Shown in pieces: positions 1 through 8,483 of a stretch of DNA of 42,039 nt; position 1 is the stretch's first letter; each line of letters opens with the position of its first letter. Source of the stretch: CALCNS01 sp937897315 (lineage in GTDB: Bacteria; Bacillota; JAAYKD01); NCBI GenBank assembly GCA_036744005.1, contig DAINOJ010000019.1, positions 1 through 42,039 on the forward strand. The letters are read 5' to 3'. A program made the position numbers and the translations under genes. The notes below the pieces were generated by a model. That model was not told where the DNA came from, did not search any database, and saw only the letters and a program-made list of their open reading frames with translations.

Positions 1-288
1 TTTCCCGGGAAAAATACGATTCATATCAAGATCATCATAGGGATTGGTTCTTTCCATGCGGCGATACCCCCCCTGATTGCATACGGGCAGGATTTTCACT
101 TCACCAACTAACTCTTTTTCATGTGCTATTAGATAATCAATGAGGCACCGAGCAGCATGGATGCCGGTAACTTCTCCCCCATGGATTCCGGCCGTGACCA
201 TGAGTTTGGTTCCGGGGCGACTTCCAAAATGATAAACCTCTACATCAAAACCCACAGAGTCCCCCACTGGTTTCTTTGAGAATTCCAT
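1..288 (-). CDS. Succinylglutamate desuccinylase/aspartoacylase-family zinc hydrolase, C-terminus beyond window
   Basis: Only the first 96 codons are in the window; the gene runs off the left edge. The visible part has the zinc-site signature GIHGGEVTG (H36 and E39 as metal ligands) and the later DLDMNRIFPG stretch (residues 86-95), both characteristic of the AstE/AspA family, which is related to M14 carboxypeptidases and removes acyl groups from amino acids or peptides. The actual substrate cannot be told from this fragment. The ATG at 288 lies one base after the stop codon of the aldo/keto reductase gene, and its AAGGA-like ribosome site is inside the end of that gene, so the two are almost certainly co-transcribed and translationally coupled. 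The family call is firm; the function is open. Confidence 0.85.
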   Translation of the reverse strand, partial: MEFSKKPVGDSVGFDVEVYHFGSRPGTKLMVTAGIHGGEVTGIHAARCLIDYLIAHEKELVGEVKILPVCNQGGYRRMERTNPYDDLDMNRIFPGK

Positions 289-289
289 T

Positions 290-1438
290 CTACATCATCC
301 TTTCAAACACAGCGTGCAATTCTTTTAGGGTCTCGATAATGGATAATTGTTGCGGACAAACACTCTCACAAGCACCGCACTCCACACAAAGTGAAGCATC
401 CATTTGCTTATCGATAAATTGCTCTTTGTATTGTTTCGCAGCAGATTTCCAAGTATCGAACATGGATGCGTTATTGTAAAGGGAGAAACACCCGGGAATA
501 TTGACCCCTTGAGGACAGGGCATACAATATCGGCACGCGGTGCAATCAATCTTAATCTTCGCCTTCCAAGTTTGTGCCACATGTGCCAAAAAAGCGCGAT
601 CTTCAGGTTTCATTCCCAATTTAGTGATGTCGTTCTGACTGCAGATCCTTAGATTGTCGACGACTTGATCCAAGTTACTCATTCCAGAAAGCAAGAGCGA
701 TACTTCCGGTTGATCTGCAACCCAGCGTAAAGCCCATTCGACCGGACTACGATGTGTAGATTGCTGGTCTAACATAGACTGGATATCCTGAGGTAAATTC
801 GCTGCCAATCGCCCACCTTTTAACGGCTCCATGACGATGACACCCATCCCTTTGGCTGCTGCGTAACGCAACCCTTCTAAGCCAGCTTGGAAATCGGTGT
901 CTAGGTAATTTAATTGAATTTGGCAGAAATCCCATGGATATGCATCCACTATTTCCTTGAAGACCGTCAAACTGTCATGAAAACTAAAGCCAAAGTACCG
1001 TATCTTTCCTAGAGCTTTTGCTTTTTGCGCTTCTTCAAACGCTCCAATTCGTTTAAACGTTTCGAATCGATCTTTGTTTAAGGCATGTTGCAAGTAAAAA
1101 TCGATGTGGCTGGTTTGCAGTTTGGCTAGTTGCTCATCCAAAAATTCAAGCCATTCGTGCGTTTCAAACAGCTTATAAGAAGGATTCTTGGTGGCTAGTT
1201 TTACTTTTTCTCGGTATCCATCTTGTAATGCCTTGCCTACGACAATCTCCGATTGGCTATTGTGGTAATTGTATGCTGTATCCACATAATTGACCCCTGA
1301 GTCAATGGCATGACGAATCATCTCAATAGCTGCGACTTCATCAATAACCTTGTCCGGTCCAGTTGTTGGCAACCTCATTGCACCAAAACCCAAAAGTGAT
1401 GGATGAAAATCGAGTTTCCCAAATGTTCTTTTTTGCAT
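290..1438 (-). CDS. Aldo/keto reductase with C-terminal 4Fe-4S ferredoxin-like domain
   Basis: A protein of 382 residues. The N-terminal two thirds is an aldo/keto reductase barrel with the expected tetrad in sequence: D53, Y58 (in DTAYNYHNSQSE), K84 (ATKNPSY) and H118 (FYLQHAL). The C-terminal part has two cysteine clusters, CTACRYCMPCPQGV and CVECGACESVCPQQ, typical of the iron-sulfur-containing AKR subgroup of anaerobes. Such proteins are predicted cytoplasmic oxidoreductases; the substrate is unknown. I chose the ATG at 1438 over the upstream GTG at 1447 because AAAGGAGG lies nine bases before it and would touch the GTG. It is followed immediately by the AstE/AspA-like gene, suggesting a shared small-molecule pathway (inference). 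Confidence 0.9.
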   Translation of the reverse strand: MQKRTFGKLDFHPSLLGFGAMRLPTTGPDKVIDEVAAIEMIRHAIDSGVNYVDTAYNYHNSQSEIVVGKALQDGYREKVKLATKNPSYKLFETHEWLEFLDEQLAKLQTSHIDFYLQHALNKDRFETFKRIGAFEEAQKAKALGKIRYFGFSFHDSLTVFKEIVDAYPWDFCQIQLNYLDTDFQAGLEGLRYAAAKGMGVIVMEPLKGGRLAANLPQDIQSMLDQQSTHRSPVEWALRWVADQPEVSLLLSGMSNLDQVVDNLRICSQNDITKLGMKPEDRAFLAHVAQTWKAKIKIDCTACRYCMPCPQGVNIPGCFSLYNNASMFDTWKSAAKQYKEQFIDKQMDASLCVECGACESVCPQQLSIIETLKELHAVFERMM

Positions 1439-1492
1439 CAAAAACACCCTCCTTTATCTGTTTCTTATTTCGTGATGCGAAAGTATTTTTCC

Positions 1493-1525
1493 TGCAAAGA
1501 AAGACCATCCAGCAAGATGGTCTTC
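1493..1525 (-). terminator. Rho-independent terminator of aspS
   Basis: A nine-base perfect stem, AAGACCATC at 1501-1509 and GATGGTCTT at 1516-1524, has a six-base loop. On the minus strand it is followed by a T-rich run (TTTCTTT). It sits just after the aspS stop codon and before the aldo/keto reductase gene. Confidence 0.8.
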
Positions 1526-1533
1526 TTCAATAT

Positions 1534-2826
1534 TTATGGGGTCAAGCGGAATCTGTCACGAGGAAATAAAACAGCTTCTCGAATGTTCTGTAAGCCAAGA
1601 ATCTTGCAGACCAGTCGTTCGGCTCCAATGGCGAACCCTCCATGAGGTGGCATACCATATTGGAAAATCTCCAAATATGAAGCAAAGCTCTCTGGCTGCA
1701 ACCCTTTCTCGCGGATGTTGTGGACTAAGACATCGTAATCATGGACACGTTGTGCACCGGAATTCATTTCCAAGCCGCGGAACAACATATCGAAACTTTC
1801 AGTAACGTCCTGATCGTCGGCACTGGGTTGAGTATACATGGGTCGATTGGCTTTGCCATAATGAGTTGCAAAAACGAATTCTGAACCGGTCTCTTTCATC
1901 ATATACTCACAGATTAAACGCTCGGATTCGGAATCCAAGTCCAATATCTCAAGTGATTTCCCATACTCTTTTTGTAGAATACGGTCAATTTCCTTGATTC
2001 TTAGTCGAGGTATCTGGCCTACTTTGGGTAACTGGGCTTGAAACATGGCCAGTTCCTTTGACATATACTCCTGTAAGTAGGCAAAAACATATTCAAGCAA
2101 ACGCTCCTCTAAGGATAACACATCGTTCAACCCAGAGATAAAGCCCATCTCTAAATCTAAAGAAATAAACTCGCTCAGGTGTCTAGAGGTATTGTGAGGT
2201 TCTGCTCGGTAAACCGGGGCAACCTCAAATACTCTTTGTAATCCTGCACCCATGGCCATTTGCTTGTAGAACTGAGGGGATTGAGCCAAATACGCCGTCT
2301 GTTCAAAATACTTAATTTCGAACAGCTCACTGCCTCCTTCTGTTCCTGTAGCCACAATCTTTGGGGTATGGATCTCGGTGAATTTTTCCTGATGTAAGAA
2401 GTCCCGAAATGCTTTGATGACACCGTCTTGAATTTTAAAAATAGCCGCCGTCTTGGGGTGACGCAAACTTAAAACACGATGATCCAATACATGTTCCAAG
2501 CCCGCTCCAATTTCTTCTTGGTTGAGCTCAAAAGGTAAGTCTTTGTAAACCTTACCCAGAACAACAATCTCGCTAATTTGCAACTCCACTCCGAGGGCTT
2601 GTTGATTGGAAGCAGATACTGAACCATGGACTCTAACCGCTTGCTCTGGGGCAATGTCCTGAAGCCACTCGGGTTTTCCAGTGACCACTCCTTGTACCAT
2701 TCCGGTCGTATCTTTGATTAAGAGAAACGCTAGTTTCCCCAATTTACGCACGCGGTGTAACCATCCTTCTACTGTGACTTCTTGATGCAAATATTTCGGC
2801 AGTTCCTCTATCCAAATTCGATTCAT
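1534..2826 (-). CDS. aspS: Aspartyl-tRNA synthetase, archaeal/non-discriminating type
   Basis: A class II aminoacyl-tRNA synthetase of 430 residues. It has an N-terminal OB-fold anticodon-binding domain (about 1-100) and a catalytic domain with GTEGGSELFEIKYFEQ, the motif 2 region around FEVAPVYRAEPHNTSRH, and motif 3 GGFAIGAERLVCKI near the C-terminus. The length and the LAQSPQFYKQM and GLEMNSGAQRVH stretches match the short archaeal-type AspRS, not the 580-residue bacterial AspRS with its GAD insertion. The anticodon-binding loop reads GWLHRVR; a His here, where discriminating enzymes have Trp, is associated with charging both tRNA-Asp and tRNA-Asn. This would require GatCAB to finish Asn-tRNA (inference). 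The ATG at 2826 is preferred to an in-frame GTG at 2847 because the family starts here and AGAAGTGAG precedes it. Confidence 0.9.
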   Translation of the reverse strand: MNRIWIEELPKYLHQEVTVEGWLHRVRKLGKLAFLLIKDTTGMVQGVVTGKPEWLQDIAPEQAVRVHGSVSASNQQALGVELQISEIVVLGKVYKDLPFELNQEEIGAGLEHVLDHRVLSLRHPKTAAIFKIQDGVIKAFRDFLHQEKFTEIHTPKIVATGTEGGSELFEIKYFEQTAYLAQSPQFYKQMAMGAGLQRVFEVAPVYRAEPHNTSRHLSEFISLDLEMGFISGLNDVLSLEERLLEYVFAYLQEYMSKELAMFQAQLPKVGQIPRLRIKEIDRILQKEYGKSLEILDLDSESERLICEYMMKETGSEFVFATHYGKANRPMYTQPSADDQDVTESFDMLFRGLEMNSGAQRVHDYDVLVHNIREKGLQPESFASYLEIFQYGMPPHGGFAIGAERLVCKILGLQNIREAVLFPRDRFRLTP

Positions 2827-2859
2827 ACACTCACTTCTTTCTTTCACTTCATCTTTTCT

Positions 2860-2888
2860 ATTTTATAGCGAAAGCATTACTTTGGCAA
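2860..2888 (-). promoter_or_regulatory. Predicted sigma-A promoter of aspS
   Basis: Minus-strand TTGCCA (2883-2888), a 17-base spacer and TAAAAT (2860-2865), about 35 bases before the aspS start. It lies in the divergent region shared with the CapA-like gene. Confidence 0.5.
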
Positions 2889-2904
2889 GTATAATTAAAG
2901 GAAG

Positions 2905-2933
2905 TTACAAGCTTTCTATCGAAGTTTTATACG
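2905..2933 (+). promoter_or_regulatory. Predicted promoter of the CapA-like gene and polA
   Basis: Plus-strand TTACAA (2905-2910), a 17-base spacer and TATACG (2928-2933), followed at about 25 bases by the start at 2959. A TATAAT also occurs at 2890-2895, but no good -35 matches it. Confidence 0.4.
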
Positions 2934-2958
2934 ATAATATAAGTAAGGAATGAATACC

Positions 2959-4137
2959 ATGAAATTTTGGAACAAAAAAACACTGCTTTATCTAATATTG
3001 GTTTTCGTTTTTCTTCTAACAGCCTGCAATCATACTAGTCCAAAACCAGATAACACTCCCTTACCCGTTCCCCCTCCGGAGCCGATTAGAAAAGAATTTC
3101 ATTTTATTGCAGTAGGAGACAACTTGATTCATAGCCCTATTTACGAGCATGCAAAGAAAATGGGTGGGGATCATTACGATTTCAGCAGTTCTTATGCACC
3201 GGTGAAAGATGCGATTGCGGCTGCGGATATCGCCTTCTTAAATCAGGAAGTTACAGTTGCCGGCGAAGAATACATTATTAGTACCTATCCTCTTTTCAAC
3301 GCACCCAAGGAGTTGGCGGTTGAGATGTCCAACATTGGCTTTGATATTGTCAATCAAGCGAGCAATCACTCCATGGATTCGGGTATGGGTGCATTGGTCG
3401 ATTCCTGGAAACTATGGAAACAGCTGAATGTAGAGGTCGTGGGTTTCTATGAACAAGAAGCTGGAGCGGTCAGGATTCTTGAGCGGGATGGAATTCGTTT
3501 TGCATTTCTAGGGTATAATTATGGGCTCAACGGCTTTATTGTGGATGATTGGCAAGAGTATGGCATGACATTCTTGGAAGAAGAAGAAATCATTCTTGAA
3601 AATGTTCGTCATGCAAAGGATATCGCTGATTTCGTGATTGTATCTTTCCACTGGGGAGACGAAGGCGCAACGAGCGCAAATGAGCAGCAAGAACATTTAG
3701 CTCACTTGCTGGCGCAAGAGAATGTAGATGTCATCATTGGTCATCACCCTCATGTCATTCAGCCAGTAGAAATATTGAAGCGTGCCGATGGCAAGGAAAT
3801 GCCGGTATTTTACTCGTTGGGAAACTTCATCTCGAATCAGTCTTCCGGTATTAACCTGTTAGGCGGTATGGCCTCTCTTTATTTTAATGTGGATGGTGAT
3901 TCGCTTTTTGTGGATCGTGTTTCTATGGTTCCTTTGGTGACACACTATGAACCTCAATACAAAGCGACACGTGTTTTATTTTTAGATCGTTACACCGAAG
4001 AAGAAGCAGCAACACACGGGGTTCACTCCACTACCGAATACTTCTCTACTCCTTGGTTAAGATATGTTTTCGATGATATCATCAAAGAAGAGTTCAGAGG
4101 AAAAGCCCCAGATAACATTCCGAAAGAGGGTAATTAA
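2959..4137 (+). CDS. CapA/PgsA-like metallophosphatase lipoprotein
   Basis: A protein of 392 residues. It begins with a lipoprotein signal peptide (KK, hydrophobic core, lipobox LLTAC) followed by a Pro-rich linker, so it should be anchored to the outer face of the membrane. The rest is a CapA-type calcineurin-like fold: AVGDNLIH, FLNQEV, NQASNHSMDSG, SFHWGDE, IIGHHPHVIQ and YSLGNF are the family's metal and active-site stretches. Members are linked to poly-gamma-glutamate capsule export, but no pgsB or pgsC homologue is nearby, so its role here is unknown. The start at 2959 is chosen because AAGGAA is eight bases upstream; a second ATG at 2950 overlaps that site. The stop codon directly abuts the polA start codon. 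Confidence 0.88.
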   Translation: MKFWNKKTLLYLILVFVFLLTACNHTSPKPDNTPLPVPPPEPIRKEFHFIAVGDNLIHSPIYEHAKKMGGDHYDFSSSYAPVKDAIAAADIAFLNQEVTVAGEEYIISTYPLFNAPKELAVEMSNIGFDIVNQASNHSMDSGMGALVDSWKLWKQLNVEVVGFYEQEAGAVRILERDGIRFAFLGYNYGLNGFIVDDWQEYGMTFLEEEEIILENVRHAKDIADFVIVSFHWGDEGATSANEQQEHLAHLLAQENVDVIIGHHPHVIQPVEILKRADGKEMPVFYSLGNFISNQSSGINLLGGMASLYFNVDGDSLFVDRVSMVPLVTHYEPQYKATRVLFLDRYTEEEAATHGVHSTTEYFSTPWLRYVFDDIIKEEFRGKAPDNIPKEGN

Positions 4138-6726
4138 GTGACAAAGAAAGCTCTAATTATTGATGGATATAGCTTGGCTTTTCGTGCCTTCTATGCTTTA
4201 CCCTTAATGAGCAATGCGAAAGGAATTTATACCAACGCCGTATATGGATTTGCCACCATGGTTCAAAAGGCCATGGAGACCATCCAACCAGATTATGCTC
4301 TTGTTGCATTTGACAGAGCAGAGCCAACCTTTCGGCATCAGGAGTATGAAGCGTATAAGGGCACACGGCAAAAAGCCCCTACCGAGTTATTGGATCAGTT
4401 CTCACTGATTCACGATTTATTGGATGCAATGAACTTTCCATGGTTAGAAATCCCCGGTTTTGAGGCAGACGACATTATGGGTAGCTTAGGTAAACGCTTT
4501 GCCGAGGAAAATATCGAAGCTTATTTATTGACCGGGGATCGTGATGCCTACCAACTGGTAGCTCCGAAGGTTCGTGTGCTGTATACCAGTCGAAAAGGCA
4601 TGAGTGATCTTCAGATTACCGATGAAAAATGGATAAAAGAGCAGTATGTTTTGACTCCTAAGCAACTCATCGATGTGAAAGCGCTTATGGGAGATGCTTC
4701 CGATAATATACCAGGTGTTCCGGGCATTGGCGAGAAAACCGCTTTAAAACTGATCAAGGAGTTCGGTAGTTTATCGAATCTGCTAGAACATTTGCCTGAA
4801 GTCGAGCCTAAAAGAGCTCGCGAGAACCTAGCAGAATATAAAGATCAAGCCAACCTCAGTTATCGCCTAGCTAAAATCATTACCGATGTACCCATGGAAG
4901 AACCCTTAAGTCATTGGCAAACGAGGGAGTTGACAGTGGCGAATTTACGAGAGTTCTATCGCAACTACGGTATGAAATCTTTATTGGAAAAACTACCTGC
5001 TGAAGACCTTTCATTCACTCCACTGAAAGAAGCTGTACAGAGTGCTCCGGCAGTTGTAGAAAAAATGAATCCCGCTCAAGTTCAACACTTCATGTCCTCA
5101 CATACCCTGTTAGCCGTTTCCTTGCATGAAAGCGAGGGTGGTTTAACCGAGAACCTCATGGAGTTTGGCTTGATTTTCTCCAACGACCAGGTGATTCTTG
5201 TTCCCATTCAAAGTGATGATGAACTTCATGAGCTCAAGAGGGTCCTATCGACACAATCTTTTACGGTCTGGGACCTCAAAAGATTTAGTCACAGAGTTCA
5301 ACATTATTTTCCTTCCTGTGATGATGTCATGTTGCAAGCCTACTTGCTAAACCCAGGTCAAGCGCTCTTATTGGACGCCATCTACCGTGAGCATTTACCG
5401 GAACTGGAGGAAGCCATAACGACTTCAATTGTAGAGAAAGAGGTCCGACAAATCAAAGCTCTACTCTCGCCTCTGCGTCAGCTCCTCATAGAAAGAACCC
5501 TTTGGGACCTATATAGGAACATAGAATTACCTCTTTCACGGGTATTGTATCTCATGGAATCCACCGGGATTGGAGTTCGGCTGCCGGTTCTGCAAGAGTT
5601 ATCCAAGGAATTTCAACATCGAATCGATTCTTTGCAGAAGAGAATTCATGAACTAGCTGGCATAGAGTTTAATTTGAACTCACCTAAGCAATTGGCAGAA
5701 GTCCTGTTCGAACGTCTTCAGCTAACCGGAGGTAAAAAAACCAAATCGGGCTACTCCACAGATGCTGAGACCTTAGAAAACTTGATTAATGAGCACGAAA
5801 TCATTGGCTTAATCCTAGAATATCGCACATTGGCGAAGCTAAAAGGAACCTACTTGGATGGACTTATCCCTCTTATTGAGCCCAAAAGAGATCGATTGCA
5901 TTCCACTTTTCATCAGGCAGTTACTGCGACGGGTCGTTTATCGAGCAGTGATCCAAACTTGCAGAATATCCCCACACGTAATGAAGAAGGCCGACTCATT
6001 CGCAAAGCTTTCTTCCCCACTGTCTCCGATTGGCGCTTGGTCTCTGCGGATTACAGCCAAATCGAGCTTCGAATTTTGGCACACTTATCCCAAGATGCCC
6101 ACTTTATAGATGCGTACAAGCAAAAACAAGATATCCATCGACGTACTGCCTCCGAAGTCTTTGATGTCCCCTTTGAGGAGGTCCCTTCCTCCTTAAGGGA
6201 TAAAGCGAAAGCCGTGAACTTTGGCATTGTCTATGGTATCTCTGATTATGGCTTGGCGACACAGTTGAGAATCGGCCGCAAAGAAGCTCAAGGGTACATC
6301 GATCGTTTCTTTGAGGAATTCCCTGCGATTCGTGATTATCAAACGAAGATCATTGCAGAAGCGAAGGAGAGTGGCTTTGTCACAACCTTGTTCCAAAGAA
6401 GAAGGTATTTACCGGAGCTCAGTAGTAAGAATTATAACTTACGCAGTTTTGGTGAGCGAGCAGCTCTGAACACACCCATACAAGGTAGTGCTGCAGATTT
6501 AATAAAGATTGCCATGATACATCTACAACAGGAGATTGAGAAACGCAATTTGAAGGGAAGAATTTTATTACAGGTTCACGATGAATTGGTATGCGAAACA
6601 CCAAAAGAAGAAGAAGAACTCTTTAAAGCCCTAATGAAAGAAACCATGGAACAAGCGATACAACTAAGTGTGCCGATTGTGGTAGAAGTCTATAGCGGTG
6701 ATAATTGGTATGAATTACAAAAGTAG
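4138..6726 (+). CDS. polA: DNA polymerase I
   Basis: Family A polymerase of 862 residues used in repair and Okazaki-fragment processing. The N-terminal 5'-3' nuclease domain (about 1-290) shows GFEADD, TGDRDAYQLV and GDASDNIPGVPGIGEKTA. The middle domain aligns with the 3'-5' exonuclease region, but the acidic DxE motif is replaced by LAVSLHESEGG and the other metal-binding Asp residues are missing, so it should not proofread. The C-terminal polymerase has motif A DYSQIELRILAH, motif B around KAVNFGIVYGISDYG and motif C QVHDELVCE. The start is GTG at 4138, immediately after the TAA of the CapA-like gene and preceded by AAAGAGGG inside that gene, indicating translational coupling. It ends at a strong terminator. 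Confidence 0.97.
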   Translation: MTKKALIIDGYSLAFRAFYALPLMSNAKGIYTNAVYGFATMVQKAMETIQPDYALVAFDRAEPTFRHQEYEAYKGTRQKAPTELLDQFSLIHDLLDAMNFPWLEIPGFEADDIMGSLGKRFAEENIEAYLLTGDRDAYQLVAPKVRVLYTSRKGMSDLQITDEKWIKEQYVLTPKQLIDVKALMGDASDNIPGVPGIGEKTALKLIKEFGSLSNLLEHLPEVEPKRARENLAEYKDQANLSYRLAKIITDVPMEEPLSHWQTRELTVANLREFYRNYGMKSLLEKLPAEDLSFTPLKEAVQSAPAVVEKMNPAQVQHFMSSHTLLAVSLHESEGGLTENLMEFGLIFSNDQVILVPIQSDDELHELKRVLSTQSFTVWDLKRFSHRVQHYFPSCDDVMLQAYLLNPGQALLLDAIYREHLPELEEAITTSIVEKEVRQIKALLSPLRQLLIERTLWDLYRNIELPLSRVLYLMESTGIGVRLPVLQELSKEFQHRIDSLQKRIHELAGIEFNLNSPKQLAEVLFERLQLTGGKKTKSGYSTDAETLENLINEHEIIGLILEYRTLAKLKGTYLDGLIPLIEPKRDRLHSTFHQAVTATGRLSSSDPNLQNIPTRNEEGRLIRKAFFPTVSDWRLVSADYSQIELRILAHLSQDAHFIDAYKQKQDIHRRTASEVFDVPFEEVPSSLRDKAKAVNFGIVYGISDYGLATQLRIGRKEAQGYIDRFFEEFPAIRDYQTKIIAEAKESGFVTTLFQRRRYLPELSSKNYNLRSFGERAALNTPIQGSAADLIKIAMIHLQQEIEKRNLKGRILLQVHDELVCETPKEEEELFKALMKETMEQAIQLSVPIVVEVYSGDNWYELQK

Positions 6727-6732
6727 ATAAAG

Positions 6733-6780
6733 AACCTCCTTGGCTTGTTCCAAAATGGAATGAAACCAAGGAGGTTTCTT
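6733..6780 (+). terminator. Bidirectional terminator after polA
   Basis: Stem AACCTCCTTGG (6733-6743) pairs with CCAAGGAGGTT (6766-6776), followed by TTTCTT on the plus strand and a T-rich run on the minus strand. It separates convergent polA and the MBL-fold gene, whose stop codon overlaps the hairpin flank. Confidence 0.85.
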
Positions 6781-7522
6781 ATACTTCTATAATGGCACCC
6801 ATACTTGCAATCCGCACGGGACCTGAGTAAACCTCTTTCACTTCACGAATGATGGGCTCATGCGGTCGTAATGGAGGTAAGTGTGTTAACAGCACAAGTT
6901 TCACTTTGGCCTGAGTCGCTAACATGCCAACTTGGGTTCCTGTCATATGATTCCCCTCTGCCATAGCGACATGCTCATGAGAGAAATTTGCCTCGGAAAT
7001 CAATAAATCGACCTCTGCTGCTGCTTCGATTTGCTGCTCTGTGAAGCCACCATCGGCAGTATAGCAGATAGTACCTTCCGGGCTAATCACACGACATCCA
7101 TGACAGGGAACTGCATGCAGTGTTCTAAATGGGATAAACGTCATATCTCCTATGGAAAACGATTGATTGGCTTCATATAGAACGCCCTCTGTAATCGGCT
7201 GTTGTTCCCTGATGTAAGAGAGACGTCCGAAATCGCTATGATCGAACCCATAAATCGGCAAGCATTTAGACAACCCAGACATGGCTTGATGTACGAGACG
7301 TGCATATTGAAGCACACCGACATCACAGGAGTGATCGGCATGGTAGTGTGAAATCACTACGGCGTCCAGTTGATTGATATCACAATACTTTAACAATTGA
7401 CCGACTACTCCGCTGCCACAATCCAATAATACTTTTGAATTTTGAGTTTCCAACAGGTAACCAGAAGTGGCTTCACCAGGCTGAGGGAACCCACCCCACA
7501 TGCCTAAAACGGTAACTTTCAT
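6779..7522 (-). CDS. MBL-fold metallohydrolase, YhfI-like
   Basis: A metallo-beta-lactamase-fold protein of 247 residues. The HxHxDH metal motif is present as SHYHADHSCD near residue 60, with further ligands likely in HAVPCHG, TADGG and LLTHLPP. The N-terminus MKVTVLGMWGGFP...GEATSGYLL and the length resemble Bacillus subtilis YhfI and related RNase Z-like or phosphodiesterase-like hydrolases. It has no signal peptide, so it is cytoplasmic; the substrate is unknown. It is a single gene, convergent with polA and divergent from the ZIP transporter. The family call is firm; no pathway can be assigned from context. Confidence 0.88.
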   Translation of the reverse strand: MKVTVLGMWGGFPQPGEATSGYLLETQNSKVLLDCGSGVVGQLLKYCDINQLDAVVISHYHADHSCDVGVLQYARLVHQAMSGLSKCLPIYGFDHSDFGRLSYIREQQPITEGVLYEANQSFSIGDMTFIPFRTLHAVPCHGCRVISPEGTICYTADGGFTEQQIEAAAEVDLLISEANFSHEHVAMAEGNHMTGTQVGMLATQAKVKLVLLTHLPPLRPHEPIIREVKEVYSGPVRIASMGAIIEV

Positions 7523-7589
7523 ACCCTATTCTCCTTCTTTTGCGTTCTTGTCATTCTTTGAACAATATAAAAAAATCTTAATGTAGCAC

Positions 7590-7618
7590 TTGCAAAAACC
7601 CGAATTTCCTTCTATACT
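7590..7618 (+). promoter_or_regulatory. Predicted sigma-A promoter of the ZIP transporter
   Basis: TTGCAA (7590-7595), a 17-base spacer and TATACT (7613-7618), about 45 bases before the start codon. No obvious metal-regulator operator is visible around it. Confidence 0.65.
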
Positions 7619-7664
7619 GTAAACAATGTGTTAGCCGCTTATAACTTTTTTGAGGTGCTGAAAA

Positions 7665-8483
7665 ATGCAAAATGTGGTAGGAATCAGTGTCATTGCAGGG
7701 GTCATGGGAACCGGATTGGGTGGCTTAATTGGTGTCTTCTTTGGAAAGCAATCCTTAAAAAGTATGTCTTATGTACTTTCCTTCGCAGGTGGAATTATGG
7801 TCAGCATTGTTTGCTTTGACCTCATACCGGAAGCGCTAGAGCTCTCTAATATTTGGGGAACGATGCTCGGTATCAGTATTGGTGTTGGCATGGTATTCCT
7901 TCTCAACACCCTCATCGACTGGATTACCACTCGAATGATTGGGAAACCTCACATGGAAGAGCACGATGCCATAGAGGAACTTCACCACCAGGATCCTCTA
8001 ATGGCTAAGCTGGCGGAAGCCGGACAATCGAACATTCGAATGATCAAAGCCGGTATCATTATGTTATGTGCCATTGCTTTGCATAATCTGCCCGAGGGTA
8101 TGGCGATTGGCTCTGGAACGACTCACGACGCGGCTCTGGGTATTGTCTTGGCAATTATGATTGCGATACACAATATTCCTGAAGGGATGGCCATCGCGGT
8201 TCCACTTTGTGCCGGAGGCATGGGGTTTGGAAAAACCATCTTTTTGACTGCCTTGTCGGGGGTGCCTACTTTATTTGGTGCGGTCTTAGGTTACTGGATT
8301 GGCAATATTTCCGATTATTTTATTGCTTTATCTCTGGCTGGCGCTGGAGGAGCGATGCTGTATGTCACCTACTGTGAAATCATGCCTCAAGTCATTTTGA
8401 TGAATAAAGGACGAACTCCTGCTATCTTCACTCTCATTGGACTGATGGCAGGTCTCTTGCTCATTCAGGTTTTAGGGCACTAA
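7665..8483 (+). CDS. ZIP-family metal transporter (ZupT/GufA type)
   Basis: A polytopic membrane protein of 272 residues with about eight hydrophobic segments. Two signature transport-site helices are visible, HNLPEGMAIGSG and HNIPEGMAIAVPL, both matching the H-N-x-P-E-G metal site of ZIP proteins. A charged, His-containing cytosolic loop (about 95-120, EEHDAIEELHHQD) separates the third and fourth helices. Family members import zinc or other divalent cations. The ATG at 7665 is preceded by GAGGTG. The end overlaps the convergent DUF3343 gene by 12 bases, and no terminator lies before that gene, so the transcript probably runs antisense through it. Confidence 0.92.
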   Translation: MQNVVGISVIAGVMGTGLGGLIGVFFGKQSLKSMSYVLSFAGGIMVSIVCFDLIPEALELSNIWGTMLGISIGVGMVFLLNTLIDWITTRMIGKPHMEEHDAIEELHHQDPLMAKLAEAGQSNIRMIKAGIIMLCAIALHNLPEGMAIGSGTTHDAALGIVLAIMIAIHNIPEGMAIAVPLCAGGMGFGKTIFLTALSGVPTLFGAVLGYWIGNISDYFIALSLAGAGGAMLYVTYCEIMPQVILMNKGRTPAIFTLIGLMAGLLLIQVLGH

